Shown piece by piece: positions 42,763 to 51,527 of a stretch of DNA of 64,000 nt (the stretch's first letter is position 1; each line of letters opens with the position of its first letter). Location of the stretch: contig DATLIY010000007.1 in the NCBI GenBank assembly GCA_035539175.1, positions 62,001-126,000 on the forward strand, written 5' to 3'. The notes under the pieces are model-generated. The model was not told the origin of the DNA. It worked only from the letters and a program-made list of their open reading frames with translations, and did not search any database. This DNA comes from Acidisarcina sp. Its GTDB lineage: Bacteria; Acidobacteriota; Terriglobia; Terriglobales; Acidobacteriaceae. Made by a program: the position numbers and the translations under genes.

Positions 42763-43389
42763 CTATACAAGAAATGGGTTACGGGCTGCCTCTACCCCGA
42801 TCGTTGTCTCTGGGCCGTGACCGGGAATCACCTGCGTCTCAGGCGGAAGCACCAGCAAACGGTCATGGATCGATTCGATGATCTGGCTCGAATTGCCACC
42901 CGGGAGATCGGTGCGCCCAATCGATCCGGCAAACAGCGTGTCTCCTGCAATCAGCAGATTCTGCGGCGCAAAGTGGAGACAGACGCTCCCTTGCGTGTGC
43001 CCTGGCGTATGCAGCACCTGTGCAGGATAGGCTGCCAGCCCAACCGTCATGGCATCTTCCAGGCTGGTATCTGGAGGGGCAACCTCCGGCGGAGCGACTC
43101 CCAGCCATCCTGCCTGCATGTTCATCATCTTGAGCAGTGGCAGATCGCGCTCATTCAGGAAAATCGGCGCTCCGGTCAGTCGCTTTAACTGCAGCGCACC
43201 GCCAACGTGGTCAATGTGTGCGTGGGTCACGAGGATCTGCTTCACCGTCAGGTTGTGGTTCTTCAACCGCGTCAAAATCTGGGGAATGTTGTCACCGGGA
43301 TCGATGACGATGGCCTCGTGGCTGACCTCGTCGCCCAGGATGGTGCAGTTGCATTGCAGCGGTCCTACAGGAAAGGTTTCGCGAATCAT
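42763..43389 (-). CDS. MBL-fold metallo-hydrolase (glyoxalase II-like)
   Basis: The 208-residue enzyme has the metallo-beta-lactamase zinc site THAHIDHVGG (HxHxDH), the second His in HTPGHTQGS, the bridging Asp in IAGDTLFAGSIGRTD, and the last His in IPGHGPET. The size is that of short glyoxalase-II-like/YcbL-type hydrolases of S-lactoylglutathione or related thioesters. It is divergent from the 83-aa gene at 43432. Confidence 0.91.
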   Translation of the reverse strand: MIRETFPVGPLQCNCTILGDEVSHEAIVIDPGDNIPQILTRLKNHNLTVKQILVTHAHIDHVGGALQLKRLTGAPIFLNERDLPLLKMMNMQAGWLGVAPPEVAPPDTSLEDAMTVGLAAYPAQVLHTPGHTQGSVCLHFAPQNLLIAGDTLFAGSIGRTDLPGGNSSQIIESIHDRLLVLPPETQVIPGHGPETTIGVEAARNPFLV

Positions 43390-43431
43390 GCAGCTATTCT
43401 ACGGCGCGGGCTGGGATGCTACGATGCTTCC

Positions 43432-43683
43432 ATGGCAGCAAGACGCGAGTGGACGGAATGGCACCTGACACCGCGTGGGTGGCAGCGCGGCTCCACGCGA
43501 TCGCAGGGCAAGAACAACTGGATCGATGATCCCGAGGATCGTGTCCTCAGCTTTGTAACCAGGGAAGAGGAGACCAGCACCTCCGGTTTGACACACACGA
43601 CCGAGGAGACGTGGCGCTCCAAAACCGCCGATACGATCGACGACCTGCTGCAGCAATTCGGCAAATGCCCCTCAATACTCTAG
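43432..43683 (+). CDS. small hypothetical protein (83 aa)
   Basis: The product starts MAARREWTEWHLTPRGWQRG and has a DPEDRVLSFVTREEETSTSG segment. The WTEWHLTPxGW pattern looks like a small conserved family rather than noise, and codon choice fits the neighbours. It begins 42 bases from the divergent MBL gene and ends 64 bases before yceH. No signal peptide or motif allows a function to be suggested. Confidence 0.55.
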   Translation: MAARREWTEWHLTPRGWQRGSTRSQGKNNWIDDPEDRVLSFVTREEETSTSGLTHTTEETWRSKTADTIDDLLQQFGKCPSIL

Positions 43684-43747
43684 CCAATCTTGCTATTCGC
43701 GCTTGCGGGGAGCATGATCGCGAACACTCTTCACAAAGGCCTGAATC

Positions 43748-44395
43748 ATGAATCCCCTGCTCACCCTGGTGGAAGCGCGTGCTCTCGGCGCGTTGATTGA
43801 AAAAGAGATCACGACGCCGGATTACTATCCCCTCTCGCTCAACGCCCTGATGAATGCGTGCAACCAGCGCTCCAACCGCGAGCCGGTGATGGACTTAGAC
43901 GAGGAGGACCTCCGCCAGGCACTGCATGGGCTGGAGGAGAAGCGTCTTGCCGGAGTCGCCCGCGGATCGGATGGCCGCGTCAGCAAATATGAGCACTGGC
44001 TGCAGGAGGCCTTCAACTTCAGCCGGGCAGAGATGGCCGCCATCTGCGTGCTGCTACTTCGCGGCCCGCAGACAGTTGGCGAGATTCGCGGCAGAAGCGA
44101 GCGCCTCTTCCACTTCGACGAGCTCAGCGATGTCCAGACGGCGCTGAATCGCCTCATCGAGCGAGACCCTCCGCTCGTCAAGGCCTTGCCGCGCCAGGCG
44201 GGCACCAAGGAGGCTCGCTATATCCACCTCTTCTCTGGCGAGGTGGAGGCCGCTGAGACGCCGTCGTCCTCAGGAAAAAGCTCCAGTTCTACCCCAGACC
44301 GCGTCCAGGCGCTGGAAGAGCAGGTCGCCTCCCTGCAAGCCGAAGTCGCCGGGATGAAGCAGCAACTGGAGAGGCTGCTGCACCTGCTGGAATAG
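43748..44395 (+). CDS. YceH family protein (DUF480)
   Basis: The 215-residue protein matches YceH: ARALGALIEKEITTPDYYPLSL at the start, NQRSNREPVMDLDEEDLRQAL, and LLLRGPQTVGEIRGRSERLF in the second winged-helix repeat. A C-terminal coiled coil (about 180-215, VQALEEQVASLQAEV) follows a Ser-rich linker. YceH proteins consist of two winged-helix-like domains and have no firm function. It is probably single-gene. Confidence 0.88.
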   Translation: MNPLLTLVEARALGALIEKEITTPDYYPLSLNALMNACNQRSNREPVMDLDEEDLRQALHGLEEKRLAGVARGSDGRVSKYEHWLQEAFNFSRAEMAAICVLLLRGPQTVGEIRGRSERLFHFDELSDVQTALNRLIERDPPLVKALPRQAGTKEARYIHLFSGEVEAAETPSSSGKSSSSTPDRVQALEEQVASLQAEVAGMKQQLERLLHLLE

Positions 44396-44459
44396 CCTGT
44401 AAGGATGCACGACTATGTAAACTAAGCGTAGAAGTATCCGTTACCCTGGGAGTGAGGTC

Positions 44460-44954
44460 TTGGATCTTCACGAGCTTTTGCCTGTTTTCCTGTTCGTCCT
44501 GCTGATCGTTGTCGCAGGCAAATCCGGCCAGTGGATCGCGCCTCGGCCCAAAGCCGTTCGCTGGATCCTGCAGCCGCTGCGATGGGCAATCCTGGTTTGC
44601 AGCACTCTCTCCGTGGCGCTCTATGGATACATCGTAATCGCCAGCCATCGCTTCCCGGCTATAGTGAGTCCGGATCACCGCTACGCTGCCAGCGTGGAGG
44701 AGTTCCACGGCGGTCCTGCCAACCCCTTCCACACCTCGGTTATGGTGCATGCGATCCTTGGAGTGGACCACCTTGTCGCCTTCACGTCGCGGAGCGATCC
44801 ACGCGACATAAAGCTCGAATGGATTAGTGACCGCAAGCTTATGGTGTTCTATCCCGAGGGTCCGCAGGCTGGTTTGGGCAACGATCCGGAATGGAGCTGC
44901 ACCAGCAGCAACAAGATTGAGGTCAGCTGCAACAGCTATAAACCTCAAAAGTAA
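44460..44954 (+). CDS. hypothetical membrane protein, two helices
   Basis: The 164-residue protein has two hydrophobic helices (about 6-22 and 38-58) followed by a periplasmic-looking domain with CTSSNKIEVSC near its end, which could form a disulfide. It starts with TTG after GTGAGG. I do not recognise its family. It stands between yceH and the alpha-galactosidase, all on the plus strand with gaps of 60-140 bases. Confidence 0.55.
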   Translation: MDLHELLPVFLFVLLIVVAGKSGQWIAPRPKAVRWILQPLRWAILVCSTLSVALYGYIVIASHRFPAIVSPDHRYAASVEEFHGGPANPFHTSVMVHAILGVDHLVAFTSRSDPRDIKLEWISDRKLMVFYPEGPQAGLGNDPEWSCTSSNKIEVSCNSYKPQK

Positions 44955-45091
44955 CTCCAAGCTCCCGTCGCCCATCGCCCCGGCTTTTGAGATATTGCTG
45001 CGGGCCTCCCTGCATGCCTTTAAGATGGATGGTCGCTGCTACCTGACTGTTTCCGCGACATCTGTGCATGCTCTCCGAAAGGCTCGTCTCT

Positions 45092-46444
45092 ATGCGACGC
45101 ACAGCCCTTGTTCTCGCGCTCTTCCTCGGCACCGTCTCCTTGCCATCCACGGCAAGCAGCCAGATTCTCGCCGCCACTCCGCCGATGGGCTGGAACAGTT
45201 GGGATTCCTATGGACTTACCATCACCGAGGCGCAGTTCAAAACCAATGTCGATTGGTTCAGCAGGAATCTCAAGGCATACGGCTGGCAGTATGTCGTCAT
45301 CGACGAGGGATGGTATCTCAACCACCCGGAGAATCAGGGCAAGCCTGCATGGGAGTACACGCTCAGCAAGGATGGCAGGTACATGCCCTCCGAGATGCGT
45401 TTCCCTTCCTCCGCCAATGGCGCTGGATTCAAGCCGATCGCTGACTCCGTCCACGCACTCGGCCTGAAGTTCGGCATCCACATTATTCGCGGGATCCCCC
45501 GCGATGCGGTCGAGAAGAATCTCCCCATCGCCGGCTCGTCCTTCCACGCTGCCGATGCCGCCGACAAGAGCGACACCTGTGCCTGGAATCCGGACAACTA
45601 CGGCCTTAAAGCCAATGCTGCCGGACAGGCGTACTACGATTCGCTCGCTCAGCTCTATGCCGGATGGGGCCTGGACTTCATCAAGGTGGACTGCATCTCT
45701 TCGCCATATAAGGACGATGAGATTCGCATGATGAGCCTGGCGCTGCAGAAGACGGGACGTCCCATCGTCCTCAGCCTGTCCCCCGGCCCCACTCCGCTGG
45801 ACAAGCAGGCCGAGCTCAGCAAGTATGCGCAGATGTGGCGGATCTCTAATGACGTGTGGGATCAGTGGAAGCACACCGGGGTCAAGGACTGGTTTCCGCA
45901 GGGTGTGTGGGATCAGTTTGCGCTGACAGCCGCGTGGGCTGGACGTGCACAGCCCGGCCATTGGCCAGATGCAGATATGCTGCCTGTAGGCCATCTCGGC
46001 CCGATACCCGGATGGGGGCCTGCGCGCGACTCCAACCTTACTCCGGACGAGCAGCACACGCTGCTCAATCTATGGGCCATCTTCCGCTCGCCCCTCTTCA
46101 TCGGCTCCAACTTTGCCGAGAGCGGAGCCTCGCTCACTCCGCTGCTCACCAATCGCGAAATTCTCGCCATCGACCAGCACTCAACCGGAAACCATCCTGT
46201 AGTCGAGACGGCCAACACTGTCATTTGGCTGGCTCAGCCGGAGAGTGGCAAAGGACACTACCTTGCAATCTTCAATACAGGAGACGCGGACCAGAGTATC
46301 CACTACGCTTGGAAGGATCTCGAACTGAAAGCCTCCAGCTACAGAGTGCGCGACCTATGGCAGCCCAAGGATCTTGGACCCGCCAAGTCCCTCGCCATAA
46401 CGCTCAAACCCCACGCCTCCGTCATGTACCATCTGACCGAGTAA
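45092..46444 (+). CDS. alpha-galactosidase (GH27), secreted
   Basis: This roughly 450-residue retaining glycosidase removes terminal alpha-1,6-galactose from galactomannans or raffinose-type sugars. The signal peptide (MRRTALVLALFLGTVSL to about 24) precedes the (beta/alpha)8 barrel. TPPMGWNSWDSYGL is the family start. The nucleophile Asp is in GLDFIKVDC and the acid/base Asp in MWRISNDVWD. A C-terminal beta-sandwich with ALTLKPHASVMYHLTE-like end closes it. ATG 45092 is chosen over 45068 because the signal peptide begins there. An inverted repeat follows the stop. Confidence 0.93.
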   Translation: MRRTALVLALFLGTVSLPSTASSQILAATPPMGWNSWDSYGLTITEAQFKTNVDWFSRNLKAYGWQYVVIDEGWYLNHPENQGKPAWEYTLSKDGRYMPSEMRFPSSANGAGFKPIADSVHALGLKFGIHIIRGIPRDAVEKNLPIAGSSFHAADAADKSDTCAWNPDNYGLKANAAGQAYYDSLAQLYAGWGLDFIKVDCISSPYKDDEIRMMSLALQKTGRPIVLSLSPGPTPLDKQAELSKYAQMWRISNDVWDQWKHTGVKDWFPQGVWDQFALTAAWAGRAQPGHWPDADMLPVGHLGPIPGWGPARDSNLTPDEQHTLLNLWAIFRSPLFIGSNFAESGASLTPLLTNREILAIDQHSTGNHPVVETANTVIWLAQPESGKGHYLAIFNTGDADQSIHYAWKDLELKASSYRVRDLWQPKDLGPAKSLAITLKPHASVMYHLTE

Positions 46445-46463
46445 CTGAACATTTTGACGGGCT

Positions 46464-46493
46464 GGGCCTGCATCCAAATCGGCTTGCAGGCCC
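46464..46493. terminator. hairpin between alpha-galactosidase and O-acetylesterase genes
   Basis: The nine-base arms at 46464-46472 and 46485-46493 pair perfectly around 12 bases. The two neighbouring genes converge here, so one stem can serve both, although no strong T-run follows. Confidence 0.5.
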
Positions 46494-46512
46494 GGGCGCA
46501 CATCTCTGCAAT

Positions 46513-48012
46513 TTAATCCGATACAAAGGGTGAAGCCGGTAAGCCTGCGGCGTTGTAGAGGTTTCCATCCGGAACCTCGCTCCAGGAGTAGCGCACATAC
46601 TCCGGTTCGGCCACCTCTGCGCTGGACACGACGACCGACTGCCCATCGATCCGCGCCTGTGCTTTTACGAACTTCCGGTCGGCCCCGGCAATCTCAAATC
46701 CCCGGGGAGCACCGCCCTTCGCAACCAGACCCGCGCTGTGGTCAAACCATACCCGCAAACCACCTTCCTCGGGAGAAACCATGCGGTACAGCGGACCGGA
46801 GTACTCCAGTGTCTCGTTATAGGCGAGGGCTCGGGCCGCCAGCGCCAGCCGTGCACCTACGTCCTGCTTATTGGTGGGATGTACATCGTCGGGGTTGCCG
46901 ATATCGATCGTCACCGCCATCGCCGTATTTCTCAGTGCCAGCACGCGACGTTGGGCATCGCGAGCCTCGGGCCAATTCTCCTCGGGCGAGTGGTAGCTCG
47001 ATATCTGCACAAAGAGGAACGGGAAATCGCCCTGGCCCCAGCTATGTCTCCAGTCGCGAATCATGGTCTGAAACAGATGGCTGTAAATGGGCCAGCGTCC
47101 CACGGCGGAGTTCGTCTCGCCCTGATACCAGATCACTCCGCGAATGGGAAAGTGCGTGAGTGGGGCAATCATCGCGTTCCATAGCTCACCCGGAGCATAG
47201 GAGCGAATTTCAGGGTGCCAGGGAAACCTCGGCTCCGGCTTGCCCTCCGCTTTCGCTGCCTCTCGCGCGTGCTTTTCGTAGTCCAGTTCCCGCATGCGAT
47301 GAGATTGTGCGTCGGTCATTTTTCCCCATTCGGAGAAGACCGGCATCAGCGAGGCATCGGCGGAGAGCGCCCGCATACTTGTCCATGCCTCTGCGGGGGT
47401 TCCTCCCCAATCCGCCTCAATCAGACCTAACGGAACCTTCTGATCGGCTTGAACATCTTTGGCGAAGAAGAAGGCCACTGCTGAAAAATCCGTAACCGTC
47501 TCCGGTGTGCATGCCACCCAGGTCTTCGCGGTTACATCATCTAATGCATACTGCGACGCAGCCTTCTCCACATGGAACAGCCGGATATTCGGACGGTCTG
47601 CGGTCTTTAACTCCTCCGCTGCGTTTCTCACCCGGCTCATGGGGAACTCCATGTTGGATTGTCCCGACGCAACCCACACATCGCCCACCAGCACATCGGA
47701 AAATGTAACTGTGTTGCTGGCCACCACATCCATGGTGAAGGGGCCTCCGGCGATGCCTGCGGGCAGTCCAACCTCCCACAGTCCGAATTTGTCTGCGACG
47801 GCTTTCCGCGTTGCACCACGAAATGTAACCGAGACAGCCTCCCCTGGGTTCGCACTGCCACGCACAACAACGGGCATGCCGCGCTGCACTACCATGTGAT
47901 CGGCGTAGATTGAAGGCAGCTTCACCTCGGACCATGCAGCGCTCGCGGACAACAACGCGAACAGCGCTGCCACCAGCAGGCACTTCCCACTTCTCTGACA
48001 CGGTATTGGCAT
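46513..48012 (-). CDS. sialate O-acetylesterase-type SGNH esterase, secreted
   Basis: The protein of about 499 residues has a signal peptide (about 8-28, LLVAALFALLSASAAWS) and a beta-rich N-terminal domain. The SASA-type catalytic domain has nucleophile Ser in GQSNMEFPMSRV and a carbohydrate-binding region GLIEADWGGTPAEAWTS. The conserved GVIWYQGETNS block and DVHPTNKQDVGARLA with the Asp-His pair complete it. Such enzymes remove O-acetyl groups from sialic acid or from plant pectin/xylan; the setting favours the latter. ATG 48012 follows AGGAATGGA. Confidence 0.9.
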   Translation of the reverse strand: MPIPCQRSGKCLLVAALFALLSASAAWSEVKLPSIYADHMVVQRGMPVVVRGSANPGEAVSVTFRGATRKAVADKFGLWEVGLPAGIAGGPFTMDVVASNTVTFSDVLVGDVWVASGQSNMEFPMSRVRNAAEELKTADRPNIRLFHVEKAASQYALDDVTAKTWVACTPETVTDFSAVAFFFAKDVQADQKVPLGLIEADWGGTPAEAWTSMRALSADASLMPVFSEWGKMTDAQSHRMRELDYEKHAREAAKAEGKPEPRFPWHPEIRSYAPGELWNAMIAPLTHFPIRGVIWYQGETNSAVGRWPIYSHLFQTMIRDWRHSWGQGDFPFLFVQISSYHSPEENWPEARDAQRRVLALRNTAMAVTIDIGNPDDVHPTNKQDVGARLALAARALAYNETLEYSGPLYRMVSPEEGGLRVWFDHSAGLVAKGGAPRGFEIAGADRKFVKAQARIDGQSVVVSSAEVAEPEYVRYSWSEVPDGNLYNAAGLPASPFVSD

Positions 48013-48130
48013 TTTTCCATTCCTATGCCACGTCGCGACTGTGGATCGATCACGGCTGCGGCATGATTGATTTAAGTTGACCAACCATCATAGAGGAATT
48101 GTTCCGCCGCTGAATGGCGGTGTGGTGTGA

Positions 48131-49063
48131 CTACTTTCCGAGGAAGTCGAAGATAGCGCTGCTCAGCGTATCCACCAGCCGGTCGATCTCGCTCTCCGAT
48201 GGCCGCTCGGTCAAGGATGCTTTGCTGATCGCCGTCTTGACTGCGCGATTCATTGGCTCCTTGTCCTCTTCCCCGGCGAATCGCGCGTCCGGCAATCCCA
48301 GCGTCTTCTTGATGGCCAGAAGTTCGGTGATCTTGTCCGGCGGAATCTCATTGAGTGGCTGCTTCAGCTGCGAGGCAATCATCACCGTCTTGCAATAGGT
48401 ATCGATCACTTCTACGTACCATTCGGCATGCGTTACCGTATCGGCCCAGCATACGATGCCGTGGTTCGCCAGCAGGATCGTATTGTGATGCTTTACAAAG
48501 GGCAGCACTGTGCGCGCAAAGGCCTTGGTTCCCGGCGTCTCATAGGGAGACAACGCAACGGGCCCGATAAAGACCTCCTGTTCCGGTATCAGGTTGCCAG
48601 GAGGCACCACTCCGGCGACAGCATGTGCCGTGGCATAAGGCGGATGGCAATGGATGACTGCTTTGGCCTGCGGGACCGCTTTGTAGATCTCCAGATGCAA
48701 GAGGATCTCGCTGGTGTGAGGGCGATCGCCGCAGATGCGGTTGTTCTCTAGGTCGACGAGCGAGAGGTCTTCGATACGCAGATCGCCCTTGCTGCAAAGA
48801 GTCGGTGAGGAGATCACATATCCGGGGGAGATTCGCGCCGAAATGTTTCCCCCGTTGCCATCCACATACTGACGATGCCACAGCTTGCGTCCAGCATCGA
48901 TGATCTCTCGCTTGAGAGTCAGCGCCTCGGGTGAATGGAATAGTTCTGTTGCCTCTTGCGGCGAAAGACTCGCGGTGCTTGGCACGGGCAGGCATTCGTT
49001 GATCGCTCGCCGCACGATCTTTCGTATCTGATCTTCACTCAGTCGATTGATGTCTTCACTCAC
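48131..49063 (-). CDS. class II aldolase/adducin-family enzyme
   Basis: The product of about 310 residues is a zinc-dependent aldolase of the fuculose/rhamnulose-phosphate type. The pocket and zinc His pair are HCHPPYATAHA, with the third ligand near HAEWYVEVI. NGGNISARISPGYVISSP is a phosphate-binding region. The reaction would split a 1-phosphoketose into DHAP and lactaldehyde or glycolaldehyde. The long N-terminus (about 55 residues before LTLKREIIDAG) and a C-terminal tail make it larger than FucA. GTG at 49063 has GAGGGAA upstream and is preferred to the upstream ATG at 49084. It is divergent from the dehydrogenase gene. Confidence 0.87.
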   Translation of the reverse strand: MSEDINRLSEDQIRKIVRRAINECLPVPSTASLSPQEATELFHSPEALTLKREIIDAGRKLWHRQYVDGNGGNISARISPGYVISSPTLCSKGDLRIEDLSLVDLENNRICGDRPHTSEILLHLEIYKAVPQAKAVIHCHPPYATAHAVAGVVPPGNLIPEQEVFIGPVALSPYETPGTKAFARTVLPFVKHHNTILLANHGIVCWADTVTHAEWYVEVIDTYCKTVMIASQLKQPLNEIPPDKITELLAIKKTLGLPDARFAGEEDKEPMNRAVKTAISKASLTERPSESEIDRLVDTLSSAIFDFLGK

Positions 49064-49325
49064 GTGCGTTCCCTCTCGATCCACCCTCTTTGAGAAACTA
49101 TTTCCTATTGTAAAATGGGTCCTCGTGGATGGGCACCTGCTTTGCCAGATTGCATCCGTGGATACTATCCTCCCTTAATTCCGCGCCGGTGCACACCGGC
49201 AATCTCATAAATTTCATCTGCTGCGAGGAACGGCAGGGTCTGGCCTGGCCATGCGCTATCCAGTGCGGTAGCCGGACACCGGACGGATGTGGCAGACTTG
49301 CAGGCGTGAGGAATCTTCAAGAATC

Positions 49326-50369
49326 ATGAAGTCTCTGCTGCTCTCTGCTTATAAACAACTGGAAATTGCCGACCTGCCCCAGCCTATCCCCGCCGTGGGA
49401 GAGGTTCTGGTTCGCGTCGCCGCCTGTGGCATCTGCGGCAGCGATGTTCATGGGTATGATGGCTCGTCTGGCCGTCGCATCCCACCCATCGTTATGGGAC
49501 ACGAGGCCGCGGGCACCATTGCCGCAGTAGGCGAAGGAGTCCACGACTATGCCGTCGGCGATCGCGTCACCTTCGATTCCACCATCTACTGCGGACACTG
49601 CCGCTTCTGCCTGCAGGGCATGGTCAACCTGTGCGATAACCGACAGGTGCTAGGAGTCTCCACCGAGGAGTACCGCCGCGCAGGTGCTTTTGCTGAATAT
49701 GTTCTGGTACCCGAGCGCATCCTCTACCGCCTGCCGGATAACCTCTCTTTTGCTGAGGCAGCCATGCTCGAGGCCACTTCGGTTGCCCTGCATGCGGCGT
49801 CTCTCTCCCACACCCAGCCGCAGAACACCGCTCTGGTCATCGGCGCGGGAATGATCGGCATCCTCACGCTACAGGCCCTTCGCGCGGAGGGTTTTCCCAG
49901 CGTCCTCGTCGCGGACGTCGATTCCTCCCGACTCAAATTGGCGAAGGAACTCGGAGCCGATGCAACGTTGCAACTCTCAGGCGACGACCTGGCAGCGGAG
50001 ATCCTCCGGCGCACCGATGGAGCAGGAGTCGATGCAGTCGTCGAGGCGGTCGGCCTGGATCTCACGGTTCGCGCTGCCATCTCCAGTGTTCGCAAGGGAG
50101 GCACCGTCACCCTCGTCGGCAACATCACGCCCGAGGTCACGCTGCCACTGCAGCAAGTTGTCACCCGCCAGATTCGCCTGCAGGGATCGGCTGCCTCCGC
50201 AGGAGAATATCCTCGCGCCATCGAACTGCTATCGAGCGGAGCCATTCGCGTCCAGCCGCTCATCACCGCCATCGCTCCGCTCGAAGAAGGGCCACGGTGG
50301 TTTCAACGGCTCTATGCGCATGAACCCAATCTGATGAAGGTTGTGCTCACGCCCACTGACCCGTTATGA
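49326..50369 (+). CDS. zinc-dependent alcohol/polyol dehydrogenase (MDR family)
   Basis: The 347-residue enzyme has catalytic zinc residues at CGICGSDVHG (Cys), GHEAAGTI (His-Glu) and a structural zinc knuckle CGHCRFCLQGMVNLC. The NAD site is LVIGAGMIGILTLQAL with a cofactor Asp in VADVDSSR. It is similar to sorbitol/L-threonine/galactitol dehydrogenases. Next to the aldolase it probably processes a sugar alcohol or aldonate step, but the substrate is not decidable. The ATG at 49326 is chosen because the fold starts there; the upstream 13 codons are unlikely. Confidence 0.9.
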   Translation: MKSLLLSAYKQLEIADLPQPIPAVGEVLVRVAACGICGSDVHGYDGSSGRRIPPIVMGHEAAGTIAAVGEGVHDYAVGDRVTFDSTIYCGHCRFCLQGMVNLCDNRQVLGVSTEEYRRAGAFAEYVLVPERILYRLPDNLSFAEAAMLEATSVALHAASLSHTQPQNTALVIGAGMIGILTLQALRAEGFPSVLVADVDSSRLKLAKELGADATLQLSGDDLAAEILRRTDGAGVDAVVEAVGLDLTVRAAISSVRKGGTVTLVGNITPEVTLPLQQVVTRQIRLQGSAASAGEYPRAIELLSSGAIRVQPLITAIAPLEEGPRWFQRLYAHEPNLMKVVLTPTDPL

Positions 50370-50414
50370 GTCGGATGCGGTCACCATCTGCCGCCGCACT
50401 CGAGGAAGGATTGA

Positions 50415-51500
50415 ATGAAGCGCATCGCTCTGTGGCTCTCGAAAATTCAACAGGCAAAAGCCGCTGGGGAAACCGCGGCGCTGGCCGTGACGCTGATGAT
50501 GGCGCTTGCTCTCTGCCCTCAAACCTCCGCCGCAGCCGCCAAAGGCGCGCTCCAGGTCTACTTCATCGATGTCGAGGGCGGTCAGGCCACGCTTTTCGTC
50601 ACTCCCGCGCATGAATCCTTGCTGATTGATACCGGGTGGGCCGGCAACAACGGCCGCGATGCGGACCGTATCGTTGCAGCCGCCAAACTCGCAGGCCTCA
50701 ACCGGATCGACTACGTTCTCATTACCCACTATCACAACGATCATATCGGCGGAGTGCCCCAACTAGTGGAACGCATTCCGGTGGGTACCTTTATCGACCA
50801 CGGCCCAAACCGTGAGACAGCGGACGCAGACACCGAACAGAACTGGGAAATCTACCAGAAGATCCTGGCGACGCACGGCAAGCGCCTCGTCGTAAAGCCT
50901 GGCGATACGCTCCCCATCCAGGGCCTGCATGCAACCGTGGTCAGCTCTGATGGAAATCTCATCGACCACCCGATAGAGGGCAGTGGCGCGGCGAACTCCT
51001 ATTGCAACTCAGCCGCATCCTACCCTGACGACGTTACGGAGAACGCTCGCTCCCTCGGACTTCTGCTTACCTTCGGCAAGGTGCGCGTGCTCGATCTGGG
51101 AGACCTCACCGCCGACAAAGAGATGCAGTTGATGTGCCCAGTGAACAAGGTGGGCAAGATCGATGTCTACATCGTCTCCCATCATGGCTGGGAGCAGAGC
51201 ACCTCGCCTGCACTGATGGGCGCGATTCAATCACGCATTGCGATCATGGATAACGGAGCGAAGAAAGGCGGAACCCCTCGCATTATCGATAGAGTGCAGC
51301 AGGCTCCCGGCCTTGAGCGCCTTTGGCAGCTTCACTATTCGGAGGAGGGCGGCACCGCGCACAATACCGCAGTACCCTACATAGCCAACCTCCCGGGAGC
51401 CGATAGCGGCTATTACCTGAAGCTGACCGTCCATCCCGATAACAGCATGGAAGTCTTCAACGCCCGCACCGGGGAGTCCCAGCACTACGCAGCGCGCTGA
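50415..51500 (+). CDS. exported MBL-fold hydrolase (ComEC/Rec2 C-terminal-like)
   Basis: The 361-residue protein has an N-terminal hydrophobic region (about 20-38, AVTLMMALALCPQTSAAAA) followed by a beta-lactamase fold: ALQVYFIDVEGGQATLFVT, LLIDTGWAGNNGRDADRI, zinc site THYHNDHIGGVP (HxHxDH), LDLGDLT with the Asp, and SHHGWEQSTSP. This resembles the ComEC/Rec2-like exported metallohydrolases, related to nucleases and lactonases. No competence gene is adjacent, so a role in DNA uptake is unlikely to be deduced. It starts 45 bases after the dehydrogenase and is on the same strand. Confidence 0.82.
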   Translation: MKRIALWLSKIQQAKAAGETAALAVTLMMALALCPQTSAAAAKGALQVYFIDVEGGQATLFVTPAHESLLIDTGWAGNNGRDADRIVAAAKLAGLNRIDYVLITHYHNDHIGGVPQLVERIPVGTFIDHGPNRETADADTEQNWEIYQKILATHGKRLVVKPGDTLPIQGLHATVVSSDGNLIDHPIEGSGAANSYCNSAASYPDDVTENARSLGLLLTFGKVRVLDLGDLTADKEMQLMCPVNKVGKIDVYIVSHHGWEQSTSPALMGAIQSRIAIMDNGAKKGGTPRIIDRVQQAPGLERLWQLHYSEEGGTAHNTAVPYIANLPGADSGYYLKLTVHPDNSMEVFNARTGESQHYAAR

Positions 51501-51527
51501 TCCCGCGCCGCAGGCTTCGAGAGACGT

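Noticed and set aside
42638-42820. 60-codon plus-strand ORF in the AT-rich islet
   Set aside because: No RBS, no homologous-looking sequence, and it runs into the end of the MBL gene.
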